In this document: positions 16,070 through 24,152 of the stretch, one piece after another | Layout of the letters: each line of letters begins with the position of its first letter | How positions within the stretch are numbered: the stretch's first letter is position 1 | From: a virus | DNA length: 26,485 nucleotides | Virus record (IMG/VR): IMGVR_UViG_3300020020_000145 | Coordinates: 1 to 26,485 of that record | Direction: 5' to 3' (one strand) | The notes under the pieces: generated by a model | The model's input: only the letters and a program-made list of their open reading frames with translations | Databases searched by the model: none | Told to the model about the DNA's origin: nothing | Position numbers and translations under genes: made by a program

Positions 16070-17269
16070 TTAGACGGTCTCAGTAACGTTGGTCATCTTG
16101 CCATGCGAGTTACGCTGATGAGTACCCATCTGCCAGTACTGCTTCATCAAAGCTTCCCAGGCATCGTAATCACGCACCCACTTAAGGACTGATCCATCCT
16201 TGTCCTGCCAGTGCCATTCCTTATCCCGCCAGATCTTGATATCCGGCTCTGAAATGAAGAAGGCGTGCTTTGCAGGACAATCCACGTCATCAACAAGAGG
16301 AAGATCCTTGCCGCCGTACATGAACGAGAGTCCAATTAGGCCACCAGCAAAGGACTTCGGATCGTTGTAACGACGCAGAGACATCATCAGGTTCTGATAC
16401 GTCCGGCGGAAACCGAGAGACGTAAAGACAACGGTCGGAAGGTTTCCACCTGCACGACGAATGTCGTCCATTACCTTGCCCATTGCCATTTCGGTCAGGG
16501 TTGTCGTAACCGAGTCTTCAACTGACTTCCACTTTGAAGTGGTGGTTGGGTCCAACTGGTGAAGTGCACCGGTTGAATCAACGATCTTGTTAAGACCGTA
16601 AGGCTCGTTGTTGAAGTTTCCGGTACGAGAAATGTAGGAACCGATGATGGTTCCTGCAACTGCCGCAGAAACCGTAAAGACGGTATCCGAGGTAATTCCC
16701 GTAATCGTAACCCCAGTACCACCCGAAACTGCGGTTCCTGAACCGTTGGTGATATCAATTACCATTCCTTCTTCAAGGAGCTGGGTTGTATCCACCGTGA
16801 TCGTGGTACCAGTAGAAGCGGCCGTGGCTTCTGCTCTGGTTCCAGGAATTCCGTCAATGTGACCGTATGCGATCTGGTTCTCATCACGACGAATGTCATC
16901 CTTGAGGCCATCCATTTCGATGTCCATTGCGGATGAGAAAGCTTGGCGATCGGAATCTGCGAGGTCAATTAGTTGACCCGTTAGATGGACTCGACCGTAT
17001 CCGTAGCGCAGAGTTTCCTGCGCTGCCTTGAGTCCCTGCCTACCGGCGGGCGCAAGTTGGGTGCTTTCTGCGCGGTATGAAATACCAGCGTTACGAGTAA
17101 CGCGAACCGGGAAAGTTACGTACTTACCGCCGACTGCGTTAGTACCCGTTCCTTCCGCCGTTCTTTCGAGTCGCTTGATCGTGACTCGTTCGTCGTTCAA
17201 CTGATCGTTGATGTTACCCTCATAGATTTCCTTGAGGATAGCATTGACCGTGGTCAGGGTTGCAGACAT
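16070..17269 (-). CDS. Major capsid protein, HK97-like fold (399 aa)
   Basis: Size, position after portal and scaffold, and the pattern of segments fit an HK97-fold capsid protein. The N-terminal arm and beta hairpin are about residues 1-60. A helix-rich spine follows (QETLRYGYGRVHLTGQLIDL, then FSSAMDIEMDGLKDDIRRDE). The C-terminal domain carries VVFTSLGFRRTYQNLMMSLR and GGLIGLSFMYGGKDLPLVDD. Residues about 150-216 are a Thr/Ser/Gly/Val-rich beta insertion that could be a surface or insertion domain. The ATG directly follows the scaffold stop (TAAATG) with AGAAGGAAA upstream, and a strong hairpin terminator follows the gene. No protease domain is fused and no cleavage site is evident. Confidence 0.85.
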   Translation of the reverse strand: MSATLTTVNAILKEIYEGNINDQLNDERVTIKRLERTAEGTGTNAVGGKYVTFPVRVTRNAGISYRAESTQLAPAGRQGLKAAQETLRYGYGRVHLTGQLIDLADSDRQAFSSAMDIEMDGLKDDIRRDENQIAYGHIDGIPGTRAEATAASTGTTITVDTTQLLEEGMVIDITNGSGTAVSGGTGVTITGITSDTVFTVSAAVAGTIIGSYISRTGNFNNEPYGLNKIVDSTGALHQLDPTTTSKWKSVEDSVTTTLTEMAMGKVMDDIRRAGGNLPTVVFTSLGFRRTYQNLMMSLRRYNDPKSFAGGLIGLSFMYGGKDLPLVDDVDCPAKHAFFISEPDIKIWRDKEWHWQDKDGSVLKWVRDYDAWEALMKQYWQMGTHQRNSHGKMTNVTETV

Positions 17270-18058
17270 TTAACCATTTCCTTCTAGGAGTTGAGCAACG
17301 AGAGCTTTTCTGTCGTTGCCACGTAGTTTCTTGGCGTCGATTTGCTGGGAAGGAACTCCACCCTGACCCCCCAATGTCATTGGGGCTTGTCTTGGAGCTG
17401 CCTTTTGTCCACCAATTTTCGTCGTCAATTTGTTCCACTCTTGCAGAGCTTTTTGTGGGTCACCGTGAACTGCGAGTCGTGCGATGACGTAATCATCCTC
17501 GAAGTCACCGACCTTATTATGCATCGCTGCGAGCAGATTGTCAAGTTGCCTATTTTCGGCCTCTTGTTGAGCAGCCGTTTCTTGCTGATCGCGCCATTCT
17601 CTGAGTTGTTCTACCTCAGATTCGACGTTCTGTCGCCAAACCTCAGTCTGATCTGGCGGCTCGTTCCCACCTTCGAAATCATTCGACATTTGCTTTTCTT
17701 CTTCCTCAATCTGTAGTTCCAGCATTCGTACCAATTCTTCTTCAAAGCTATCTCCGTACTGCTCTGCGAAAGCATCGTACATTGCCTTGAAAACTTGCTC
17801 GGGGTTGTCATTGAAGACGCTTCCGAACTGATGTAGTTGTTGAAGTTGTTCCAGAGGACCAAGAGCTTCGTAGCCCTTTAGTTTCTCCGCATAGGATTGG
17901 AACTTCTTTGTAGCCCCTGCATCCCACTTATCAACATACTTCTCAAGAATTGGACGATCGTTAGGATCTACGTCTGCGAGAAAGACGTTCTTGAGACTTG
18001 TATCCTGTTGTGGTTCTGGGGCTGGGCTTTCGCCTCCACCAAACTCAACGGGTTCCAT
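17270..18058 (-). CDS. Scaffolding protein (262 aa)
   Basis: A highly acidic, Gln/Glu-rich, mostly helical protein between portal and capsid genes, the standard place for a podovirus assembly scaffold. A coiled-coil segment covers about residues 105-180 (ELVRMLELQIEEEEKQ, then VESEVEQLREWRDQQETAAQ). The C-terminus is basic (KKLRGNDRKALVAQLLEGNG), as in scaffolds that bind the inside of the shell through a positively charged end. The ATG overlaps the portal stop (TAATG). No serine-protease motif is seen, so it is a scaffold rather than a maturation protease. Confidence 0.75.
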   Translation of the reverse strand: MEPVEFGGGESPAPEPQQDTSLKNVFLADVDPNDRPILEKYVDKWDAGATKKFQSYAEKLKGYEALGPLEQLQQLHQFGSVFNDNPEQVFKAMYDAFAEQYGDSFEEELVRMLELQIEEEEKQMSNDFEGGNEPPDQTEVWRQNVESEVEQLREWRDQQETAAQQEAENRQLDNLLAAMHNKVGDFEDDYVIARLAVHGDPQKALQEWNKLTTKIGGQKAAPRQAPMTLGGQGGVPSQQIDAKKLRGNDRKALVAQLLEGNG

Positions 18059-20319
18059 TAAACCATAGCCTCTTCTGTTTCGGGGGGAGGCATAGCCATT
18101 TCCTGCTCTGCTCCCTGTTGCTGAATTTCATTCACTCTGAGTGCATTGCTTTCCTTGACTAGTTCGCCCTTATGTTCATCAACGTGATCTTGAATGATCT
18201 GTTGAATCTCTGGAGGCAACATTTCAAATTCCTGGGTCTTTTGGAAGTTCTGGTGTTCTTCGATGTGGATTTGGTGGTTATCGAATGGGTTAATTGTGAC
18301 TTCGTAAGTCTCTGGTTGACCAGTAGCTTCATCAATGATGGGAGAACCGAGTTCGTCTCTACGAATATCAGTCTTGTTTTGTGGTTGCAACATCGCCATT
18401 GGATCCATCATCGGATTTGGCGCACCCATAGAAGGATCAATACCAGGCATTCCACCAGGAGTACCAGGAGGCATACCCATAGAAGGCATTTGTGGAGGCG
18501 GTGCATTAACGTCAATTTTTGTCAGCCTCTGTCCTTGCGCCATCATTACGTTCTCTCTCATGGCATGATTGTTATCAAGCATAAGATCGTCGTAGAGCTT
18601 GTTCGTCTCGTTCATTCGCAGATACTTGAGAGCCTTTTCAAGAGGCAAGCCTCTATCCATAAGCTCAACAATGAATGCCTGCTTTGCGGCCTCTGATCTA
18701 GGAGCCATTGATCCAGCAACGACTCTGAAGTCAGTGGATGGGTTTAGATCCTCGGCAGTAAATGCACGAATCTCCAGCATCTGGTTTTCAGAAGTCATCT
18801 TTACGATGCGCTCTGGCTCCCAGAACTGATGAACATTGCTCAGTGCTTGTACGCCGATCTCTTGAACGGCGTTCTCGATTGATGTGATGGAATAGTGGAG
18901 GATGGAGTCATTTTCTTCGGACAAGTAGGCAATAGCCGATGCGGCTTCAACTCCTGGTGGAGTTCTACCCTTCGATACCTCGAACTGAGAGGAGATATCG
19001 TCCATGTCTCGAATAATGACTTCAAGCTCGTTTCCAATCGAGGTTGAGATTTCTGGCTGTTCGATAGGCTTCGGCGGTTCAAAACCCATGTTAATGGGAA
19101 GAAGCAAACGAGGCTTGCCGTTGAAACGACGAGGATCAAATGCACCAGCAACGTATGAATACTGCGGCTGTGACGTAATGTTCCTGTGTTCCAACATGAT
19201 GGAACGAGTACGGTTGTACTCTTTCTGAGAACTAATCAGGTGCTTGACGATTGAGTCCCCATACCACATTCCTGTAGGGATATGGTCGATCTTAACGTAG
19301 GGGAACCTACGGTGCTTATAGGGGTACTCATGATCGTAGCCGGTAACACCCTTAGAAACTATTTCTTCCCCTTCACCAGTCTCGGGGGTAGTTTCTGGTT
19401 CGGAACCCAAATCACCTACAGGAGGTTCCATTCCGAGCATTTCTGCAATCTCCGGAGGAATTCCACCCGGAGCGCCTTCAATGGGCGATTGTTCCGGTAA
19501 CGCCTCATCAACGTAGAGCATTTGTCCGTCGCCGTAAATGAAGTGTGCTCCATTTGGGAACTGCTTGTTCGGCATGACGTGAACTTCTTTGATGTAACAA
19601 AGTTTGGTTGCGTCATTCGTCCTGGCTTCACCAAGAACGCCGAGAGAAGTTAGGAAACGTGTGTCATTGAAAGCATCGTTACTTTCTGTCTTTGGCTCAA
19701 GCTCTACTCCGAACATATTCTGCGCTACTTCAGGAGACATTGTCTCAGACTGAATAGTGTAGGGCTGGTCTTCCATCTCTGTGGCAAGCAGGTTAGGAAC
19801 GAACAAGTGGAACGGAGTAATCGGCGAGAAGTCCATGCGGCCAGGAAGGCCGTCCCTCTCAATAGCGCCGCTGTTGTAAGAGGTCTTTAGATAGCCGGTG
19901 CCGCAAAGAATCGCCCAGAACGTTGCTAGTGATCTTTTCTTGTTGAAGTACTTTGTATCAAGCAAGAATTCGGCAATCGTCTCACCCGCCATTGCGGCAA
20001 GACGGTCGCTTTCCTCACTACTCTTGGGAACACAGAAGAATTGCGGCTCTTCCTTTGTGAGCTTGGTTAGTTCGGTACGAACGATGCGAATGATTCTGTT
20101 CGCAGTGTGTCGAACTCTCCAGGAATCTTTTGGCTTTTCCTCAGTGAGACTGAATACGCCGTTAGTCTTAACGACACGTACCCATTGGCGTCCGAAGAAG
20201 AACGCCATATTATACGACCAATCGCGCTCGAAGCGTTGGCGTGCTTGTTGACAGGCTCTTAACTTCCCATCCCATTCATCCATCAACTTTGAATCAGCAG
20301 AGCCTGTCACAAGCATCAT
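18058..20319 (-). CDS. Portal protein (753 aa)
   Basis: The dodecameric head vertex through which DNA enters and leaves. Its length is typical of large podovirus portals. Visible features are the N-terminal helical region with WSYNMAFFFGRQWV, the segment ANRIIRIVRTELTKLTKEEP, a clip/wing region with WAILCGTGYLKTSYN, an acidic Pro-rich insertion at about 265-310, and a stem region with ISSQFEVSKGRTPPGVEAAS followed by ALKYLRMNE. The C-terminal part is Met/Pro/Gly/Gln-rich, like a barrel or disordered tail. It follows the terminase genes and precedes the scaffold with a one-base overlap. Two adjacent ATGs are possible starts and no strong ribosome site distinguishes them. Confidence 0.85.
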   Translation of the reverse strand: MMLVTGSADSKLMDEWDGKLRACQQARQRFERDWSYNMAFFFGRQWVRVVKTNGVFSLTEEKPKDSWRVRHTANRIIRIVRTELTKLTKEEPQFFCVPKSSEESDRLAAMAGETIAEFLLDTKYFNKKRSLATFWAILCGTGYLKTSYNSGAIERDGLPGRMDFSPITPFHLFVPNLLATEMEDQPYTIQSETMSPEVAQNMFGVELEPKTESNDAFNDTRFLTSLGVLGEARTNDATKLCYIKEVHVMPNKQFPNGAHFIYGDGQMLYVDEALPEQSPIEGAPGGIPPEIAEMLGMEPPVGDLGSEPETTPETGEGEEIVSKGVTGYDHEYPYKHRRFPYVKIDHIPTGMWYGDSIVKHLISSQKEYNRTRSIMLEHRNITSQPQYSYVAGAFDPRRFNGKPRLLLPINMGFEPPKPIEQPEISTSIGNELEVIIRDMDDISSQFEVSKGRTPPGVEAASAIAYLSEENDSILHYSITSIENAVQEIGVQALSNVHQFWEPERIVKMTSENQMLEIRAFTAEDLNPSTDFRVVAGSMAPRSEAAKQAFIVELMDRGLPLEKALKYLRMNETNKLYDDLMLDNNHAMRENVMMAQGQRLTKIDVNAPPPQMPSMGMPPGTPGGMPGIDPSMGAPNPMMDPMAMLQPQNKTDIRRDELGSPIIDEATGQPETYEVTINPFDNHQIHIEEHQNFQKTQEFEMLPPEIQQIIQDHVDEHKGELVKESNALRVNEIQQQGAEQEMAMPPPETEEAMV

Positions 20320-20325
20320 GGTTGG

Positions 20326-20808
20326 TTACTTTTCCTGGGTCTTCTTGGTTGGGTGGAATCTTTCTAGGTCAGCTTCAAGAGCCTTCTTTTCCAGGGGATC
20401 GTCTGAGTTCTTGAGGGCATCTTCCATTGCCTTCTTCTTCTCATCTTTCTTGTCCTGGAGGTTCTTGAGGAATTCCTCCTGTGACTGAATCTCCGACGGA
20501 GAATCAAAGACGAGATCCTCGGGGATCTTCTTGTCGAACGCCTTGATCTGCTCTCGGGTCATCCAGTGATAGGAGATTCGGCCGTGACGACCGATTACCT
20601 GACGAAGAACGTCCTCATCAATCTGGTCCCGAAGAAATGCAAGGACTGCATCTTCGGAAGTATTGAGAGGAACAGCCTTTGAAGCCACCTGTAGATCGGC
20701 GGCCTTCTTGATATCCTCGGGGGATACAGGCTTGGTTTCGGGAACCTTATCAGTTTCCTTGGTAGATACGCCGGAATTATCCGGATGAGTTGCAGTTGTC
20801 GTAGCCAT
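20326..20808 (-). CDS. Hypothetical protein (160 aa) upstream of the portal gene
   Basis: I do not recognise this protein. Its N-terminal 40 residues are Thr/Pro/Lys-rich and disordered. A folded part follows with VLAFLRDQIDEDVLRQVIGR and ISYHWMTREQIKAFDKKIPE. The C-terminal third is a long Lys/Glu coiled coil (EFLKNLQDKKDEKKKAMEDA and following). The ATG lies 3 bases after the stop of the 81-residue overlapping ORF, with GGATAAGAA upstream. Its place between terminase and portal suggests an assembly or packaging accessory role, which is unproven. Confidence 0.55.
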   Translation of the reverse strand: MATTTATHPDNSGVSTKETDKVPETKPVSPEDIKKAADLQVASKAVPLNTSEDAVLAFLRDQIDEDVLRQVIGRHGRISYHWMTREQIKAFDKKIPEDLVFDSPSEIQSQEEFLKNLQDKKDEKKKAMEDALKNSDDPLEKKALEADLERFHPTKKTQEK

Positions 20809-20811
20809 TTC

Positions 20812-21057
20812 TTATCCAATCGCTAAAGGAACTTGAATTGCCCCCACGTCGTCATCTTCATCTAAGTATCTGTCGAATTCCTCCTCCTCATTAGTGCTTG
20901 GAAAAGAAGCCAGCGAAGTTTGCGACTGTCTCATCAGATCCATTTGAATCAGATTCTGAATCACTACTTGTTGGTTCTGGATCGTCGAGTTCAGGTGCTC
21001 GATCGTCGTCTGCTGCTGCTGGATTAGCTTCTGGTGAGCTTCCAATAGTGGATCCAT
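20812..21057 (-). CDS. Small coiled-coil protein (81 aa) overlapping the zinc-ribbon gene
   Basis: It begins inside the preceding gene in another frame and overlaps it by 167 bases. It then continues through the 82-base gap and stops 3 bases before the next ATG, as expected of a real operon gene. Residues about 5-45 are a Gln/Ile/Leu coiled coil (LIQQQQTTIEHLNSTIQNQQ), followed by an acidic tail (EEEEFDRYLDEDDD). The ribosome site is weak (GAGA, about 7 nt upstream). The protein is unrecognised. The alternative is that the gap is noncoding, but the coiled-coil pattern and exact fit favour a gene. Confidence 0.5.
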   Translation of the reverse strand: MDPLLEAHQKLIQQQQTTIEHLNSTIQNQQVVIQNLIQMDLMRQSQTSLASFPSTNEEEEFDRYLDEDDDVGAIQVPLAIG

Positions 21058-21307
21058 TGATGTTCTCGTTTACGTACTTGGCTTCGATGAACTGTGCGAC
21101 TCTTTGAGAACCTACACGCCGTAGGTTTTCCCAACAATCACGACAGAGAATTAAGGCGCCCTCATAGCCAGGGCCGCCGTAGATGACGGGGTTGAAATGA
21201 AGCTCGAGGTTAATTCCGAAATCAATGAAGAAAACGGATCTAACCGTGCCACAGTAGATGCACTTGTTGGGCGGGAAGTTTGGAGTTTCTGATACGTAGA
21301 TGTTCAT
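20891..21307 (-). CDS. Small zinc-ribbon-like protein (138 aa)
   Basis: Two CxxC pairs (Cys16/Cys19 in KCIYCG, Cys55/Cys58 in LCRDCW) could bind one zinc ion, a layout common in small nucleic-acid-binding or structural phage proteins. The C-terminal 55 residues are acidic and Ser/Asp/Ala-rich and share their DNA with the 81-residue coiled-coil ORF. The ATG at 21307 overlaps the terminase stop (TAATG) and is preferred to an ATG six bases earlier inside the terminase end. It may assist packaging, since it follows the large terminase gene, but no family can be named. Confidence 0.6.
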   Translation of the reverse strand: MNIYVSETPNFPPNKCIYCGTVRSVFFIDFGINLELHFNPVIYGGPGYEGALILCRDCWENLRRVGSQRVAQFIEAKYVNENINGSTIGSSPEANPAAADDDRAPELDDPEPTSSDSESDSNGSDETVANFAGFFSKH

Positions 21308-22809
21308 TACCATTCAATTCCGAGCATGGCGTCCACCTTCTCGGGGTTGTGGAACATCCGCTCATAGTCTATGTCGATGGGACCGACCTCTGGCAAATCG
21401 AAAGGATTGCCGAGCTTAAATTCCTCCTCTGTTTCTAGAGCAGGTCTGGACATGACTCCGTATCGGAGCGCATCCATGCAGTGATCGTTCTTTTTTAGCG
21501 GCGTGTCCTTCGGGTTTCTCCTTTGATTCATCTTAGTGCTAGCGAACTTGTCATAGCGATATTCATCCAGTTCCTTTAGAGTCTTTTCACAACGCTCTGA
21601 GATGAACAGTAGCTTTGAAGCGAACAGATTCTGAACACGAATAATTCCTGCTCCGACGTTGTTGTTCCCTAGTCCAATACCTACACCATGTTCCTGATAC
21701 TCAGACTGTACGGAAGTTCCGGTTACGGCGTTCTTGTTCTGGATAGATGGATCGCCTACACAATAGACTGTCTTGATTCCTAGCTGTTCTCTATGTGCAA
21801 GATACTGAGCCGCAAGATCCTTTACTAGTTTCTTGCTCTCGTACATCTCATCGAAGACGATTATCTTTCCGGCGTCTGTGTAGGCACAGAAAAGAAAAAC
21901 GGTCGGATTTGCCCACCCGTGGTCCATACAGGTAAAGTAACCCATCCCCTTGGTATAGGCGGCCAAGTTAGGGACGATGTCTGGAATGACGTTACCACCA
22001 TTTTGATAGAGGCCCCTGTCGAATGCTCCTGCATAGATCAATCCTGTTCTTGTGATGAATTGGCCGCTTCTTCTCGCCGCTTTTTCTGAATCAGATAGGC
22101 CACGAGTAATTCTGTCGAGCGCCTCGACTTTAATGTGCGGGTTTTCCTCAGTATTGACTGTGAGGACAAAGATCGAGTCGTCTCCGTTGAGCCACGGTTC
22201 ATAGATCCTGTCCTTTGTCCACGACATCTCAATCAGCGGCGTCATAGCGATCCAGTAGTCACCATCTGTATCTACTAGACGCATCAGACATTCGTTGTAG
22301 ATTTCCTCTGGTGGTTCCTCGTCGAAGTAAACCCAATGGCGACTAGTTCCTGCGAACTTCTCTACTTCCTGTTCATAAGACATGAACTCTACGAACGACT
22401 TGTTAGTTAGTGTAAGTGTTCTGGCTTGCTTGTCATATGAGTCTTCGAAGGAGCCGTTCTTTAACAGGCTGGGTGGAACCCATCGCATGAATTCCGGTAG
22501 GACGATCTTCTTGATTCCGTCTTCGATATCCACCGCAACAACTCGTCCTCTAGATGGGACGGGGAGATCGTTTCTGTAGGGGTGTTTTCCAGTGGCTCTG
22601 AAGACAGCTTCACAAACCGCGCCAACGGTCTTTCCTGAACGGTTTCCCCCGATGTAGAGTTTTTCCTTGGCTGTTGATTCATGGAATTTCTCCTGAGAAG
22701 GATGAGGAACATAACTGTCTATACCAGGGTGCATTGCGGCCTTGGTTAAAGCCTGGGCAAAGATATCCTGAATAGTGACTGGATTGAGGTCAAAGTTCTT
22801 CCGGGGCAT
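21307..22809 (-). CDS. terL: Terminase large subunit
   Basis: The packaging motor: an ATPase that translocates DNA into the prohead, fused to a nuclease that cuts concatemers. The N-terminal ATPase has Walker A GGNRSGKT (Lys60, Thr61) and Walker B WVYFDEE (Asp163, Glu164). The C-terminal RNase H-like nuclease has candidate metal-binding acidic residues at Asp296 (CMDHGWANP), Asp353 (VGDPSIQN) and Asp446 (HCMDALRYG). The length of 500 residues is normal. The ATG follows the probable small subunit closely and has the octamer-containing CCTGTAGGTAATTAA directly upstream, where AGGT may act as ribosome site. The first gene downstream overlaps its stop. Confidence 0.95.
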   Translation of the reverse strand: MPRKNFDLNPVTIQDIFAQALTKAAMHPGIDSYVPHPSQEKFHESTAKEKLYIGGNRSGKTVGAVCEAVFRATGKHPYRNDLPVPSRGRVVAVDIEDGIKKIVLPEFMRWVPPSLLKNGSFEDSYDKQARTLTLTNKSFVEFMSYEQEVEKFAGTSRHWVYFDEEPPEEIYNECLMRLVDTDGDYWIAMTPLIEMSWTKDRIYEPWLNGDDSIFVLTVNTEENPHIKVEALDRITRGLSDSEKAARRSGQFITRTGLIYAGAFDRGLYQNGGNVIPDIVPNLAAYTKGMGYFTCMDHGWANPTVFLFCAYTDAGKIIVFDEMYESKKLVKDLAAQYLAHREQLGIKTVYCVGDPSIQNKNAVTGTSVQSEYQEHGVGIGLGNNNVGAGIIRVQNLFASKLLFISERCEKTLKELDEYRYDKFASTKMNQRRNPKDTPLKKNDHCMDALRYGVMSRPALETEEEFKLGNPFDLPEVGPIDIDYERMFHNPEKVDAMLGIEW

Positions 22810-22810
22810 T

Positions 22811-22852
22811 TAATTACCTACAGGTCCATATCTAGTTCTAATTACCTACAGG
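22811..22852 (-). repeat. Two 14-bp direct repeats at the terminase gene junction
   Basis: TAATTACCTACAGG occurs at 22811-22824 and again at 22839-22852, 28 bases apart. The first copy lies in the gap just upstream of the large terminase ATG and the second forms the last codons of the preceding gene (Pro-Val-Gly-Asn-stop). The last 13 bases recur at 23-35, and ATTACCTACAGG recurs at 10777-10788. Confidence 0.7.
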
Positions 22853-23764
22853 AGAAGAGTTAGCAGTGATTGCCTTCACGTCGATGATTTCCCGCTCTTG
22901 GAATTCCAGTGCAACCTTCTGTAGAATATCAGGCTGCACGTACTTTGCAAGGATCTCCATCGTCGTTGTCAGCATTACTAGCATCAAGTCCTGGTAGTTC
23001 TGTTCTCTTTGAGGACGGTAGATGTTCTGTCTTTCCTCGTAATACTTAATGGCTTGAAGGTCCCCGTTTTCAATTAGCTTGGCTAAGTTCTGCTTGGCAC
23101 TAACCCGAGCGTTCTTGTCGAAGATCTGATTGACTGCTGCTTCGTAGTAATCGTGGTACTTGTTCTGTCGGAGGAAGTTCTTCCACTGCTTTGTCGTTAG
23201 CCCTGCTTCTTTGAGCTTCGCATTGGGAGCACGACGATCTAAGGGGTCACACATAAGGTTGACCGCTAGAACGAATTGGGGTTCTAGAAGATGGAGAGGT
23301 GTTTCATATGGTCTGATTCCTCTGGCCGCTAGGGGAGCTTGTAGGTCTAGGAGGAACTCTTGCCAATCTTCTGCACAGTCAGGTAGTTCGTTGGCAGAGA
23401 AGGTTCGCTCGAAATCTGGCAGGCTAGGAAGTGAACCGTAGGTTTCATAGAACTGCTCGATGTAGCCGATTACCTTAACTCTATCTGGTTCTACTTTCTG
23501 TGGCCAGAAGGTTGACTTGGTTGGCTTCTCGAAAGGGTTGGACTTGGGTTCTGCTGGTAGGTCTTTGGAAGCGAAAGAAAGAGTAGGCAACTTTGGTGGG
23601 GGGTCTGGTTCTGGTTCAGAGAGCGTGGGAATTTCGGAAGCGTTGTCTTCAATCTTTGTAGGAGGTTGTGGTTTGTCAGTTTTCTTTTCGAGCTTCTTAA
23701 AGGTATCGAAAAGAGCAGACACTTCTCTCGACTTCTTGATTAGCTTCGCTGCATCGGGGTCCAT
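22838..23764 (-). CDS. terS: Probable terminase small subunit (308 aa)
   Basis: Directly upstream of the large terminase gene, the expected place of the small subunit, which recognises DNA and regulates the motor. Residues about 1-90 are Lys/Pro/Glu-rich and likely disordered. Residues about 185-265 hold a helical segment (KLKEAGLTTKQWKNFLRQNK, then ARVSAKQNLAKLIENGDLQA and YYEERQNIY) like the helix-turn-helix plus oligomerisation region of small terminases. The ATG at 23764 has GGAG 5 nt upstream and is preferred to a GTG at 23803, because the likely promoter -10 overlaps the sequence between them. It is larger than typical small subunits (about 150-200 residues), so the long N-terminus is unusual. 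Confidence 0.65.
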   Translation of the reverse strand: MDPDAAKLIKKSREVSALFDTFKKLEKKTDKPQPPTKIEDNASEIPTLSEPEPDPPPKLPTLSFASKDLPAEPKSNPFEKPTKSTFWPQKVEPDRVKVIGYIEQFYETYGSLPSLPDFERTFSANELPDCAEDWQEFLLDLQAPLAARGIRPYETPLHLLEPQFVLAVNLMCDPLDRRAPNAKLKEAGLTTKQWKNFLRQNKYHDYYEAAVNQIFDKNARVSAKQNLAKLIENGDLQAIKYYEERQNIYRPQREQNYQDLMLVMLTTTMEILAKYVQPDILQKVALEFQEREIIDVKAITANSSPVGN

Positions 23765-23793
23765 ATCGGCTCCATTAGTGCGGTTCACGCACA

Positions 23794-23822
23794 TAAATAC
23801 CACGAGCGCTCAGTTACGTCAA
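23794..23822 (-). promoter_or_regulatory. Candidate leftward promoter for the packaging/structural operon
   Basis: On the minus strand there is TTGACG (23822-23817), a 17-base spacer and TATTTA (23799-23794), with TG one base ahead of the -10 (extended -10). Transcription would start about 25 bases upstream of the ATG at 23764. The -35 is good and the -10 is only half consensus, so activation or a phage factor may be needed. Confidence 0.45.
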
Positions 23823-23861
23823 GTCCGAAAATTTCCCGAAAAAGAATCATGTGCTCACTTT

Positions 23862-23876
23862 GATTTTGGGAAAATC
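23862..23876. promoter_or_regulatory. Operator-like inverted repeat GATTTT-GGG-AAAATC
   Basis: A perfect 6-3-6 inverted repeat lies about 40 bases upstream of the leftward -35. It has the same half-site length and spacer as the one at 24138-24152, and both half-sites begin with GAT, so the pair could bind one dimeric regulator. Confidence 0.4.
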
Positions 23877-23928
23877 TAGTGGATGCTAAAGAAAACAAGT
23901 TCCCTTTGTCGCTAAATACCGGGATCGG

Positions 23929-24007
23929 CTCGAGCATAGGCTTTCGATTACCTAGGTATCGGTGGGGCCTATGCTGTCTGGAGGCATATGAAATTCTCGA
24001 GCATAGG
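23929..24007. repeat. Two copies of CTCGAGCATAGG
   Basis: The 12-mer is exact at 23929-23940 and 23996-24007, 67 bases apart. Each copy is followed by an inverted CCTATGC (23968-23974 and 24019-24025), so each half of the region has the plan GCATAGG, spacer, CCTATGC. The intervening sequence contains the 10-bp palindrome TACCTAGGTA at 23949-23958. Confidence 0.7.
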
Positions 24008-24020
24008 TGCGAGGTTTACC

Positions 24021-24034
24021 TATGCGATCGCATA
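24021..24034. repeat. Perfect 14-bp palindrome TATGCGATCGCATA
   Basis: It is self-complementary over its full 14 bases and overlaps the right arm of the GCATAGGT (24001-24008) / ACCTATGC (24018-24025) inverted repeat. A protein operator is more likely than a terminator, because no T-run follows. Confidence 0.65.
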
Positions 24035-24137
24035 CTAGGGGGGCATACCTAATCCATGGCATAGTACCCCGCTTAACTTAGTACCGTAGGTAATGTGTGA
24101 CATTCGTCATACTAGGCGATAGTTTGCCAAACTCTTG

Positions 24138-24152
24138 GATAACGGTGTTATC
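24138..24152. promoter_or_regulatory. Operator-like inverted repeat GATAAC-GGT-GTTATC
   Basis: A perfect 6-3-6 inverted repeat begins within a possible -35 (TTGGAT at 24135-24140) and lies in the spacer of a candidate rightward promoter whose -10 would be TAGGCT at 24159-24164. A repressor bound here would block rightward transcription. The promoter itself is weak by consensus. Confidence 0.45.

Noticed and set aside
17342-17716. 124-residue rightward ORF opposite the scaffold gene
   Set aside because: Antisense shadow of the acidic coiled-coil codons.
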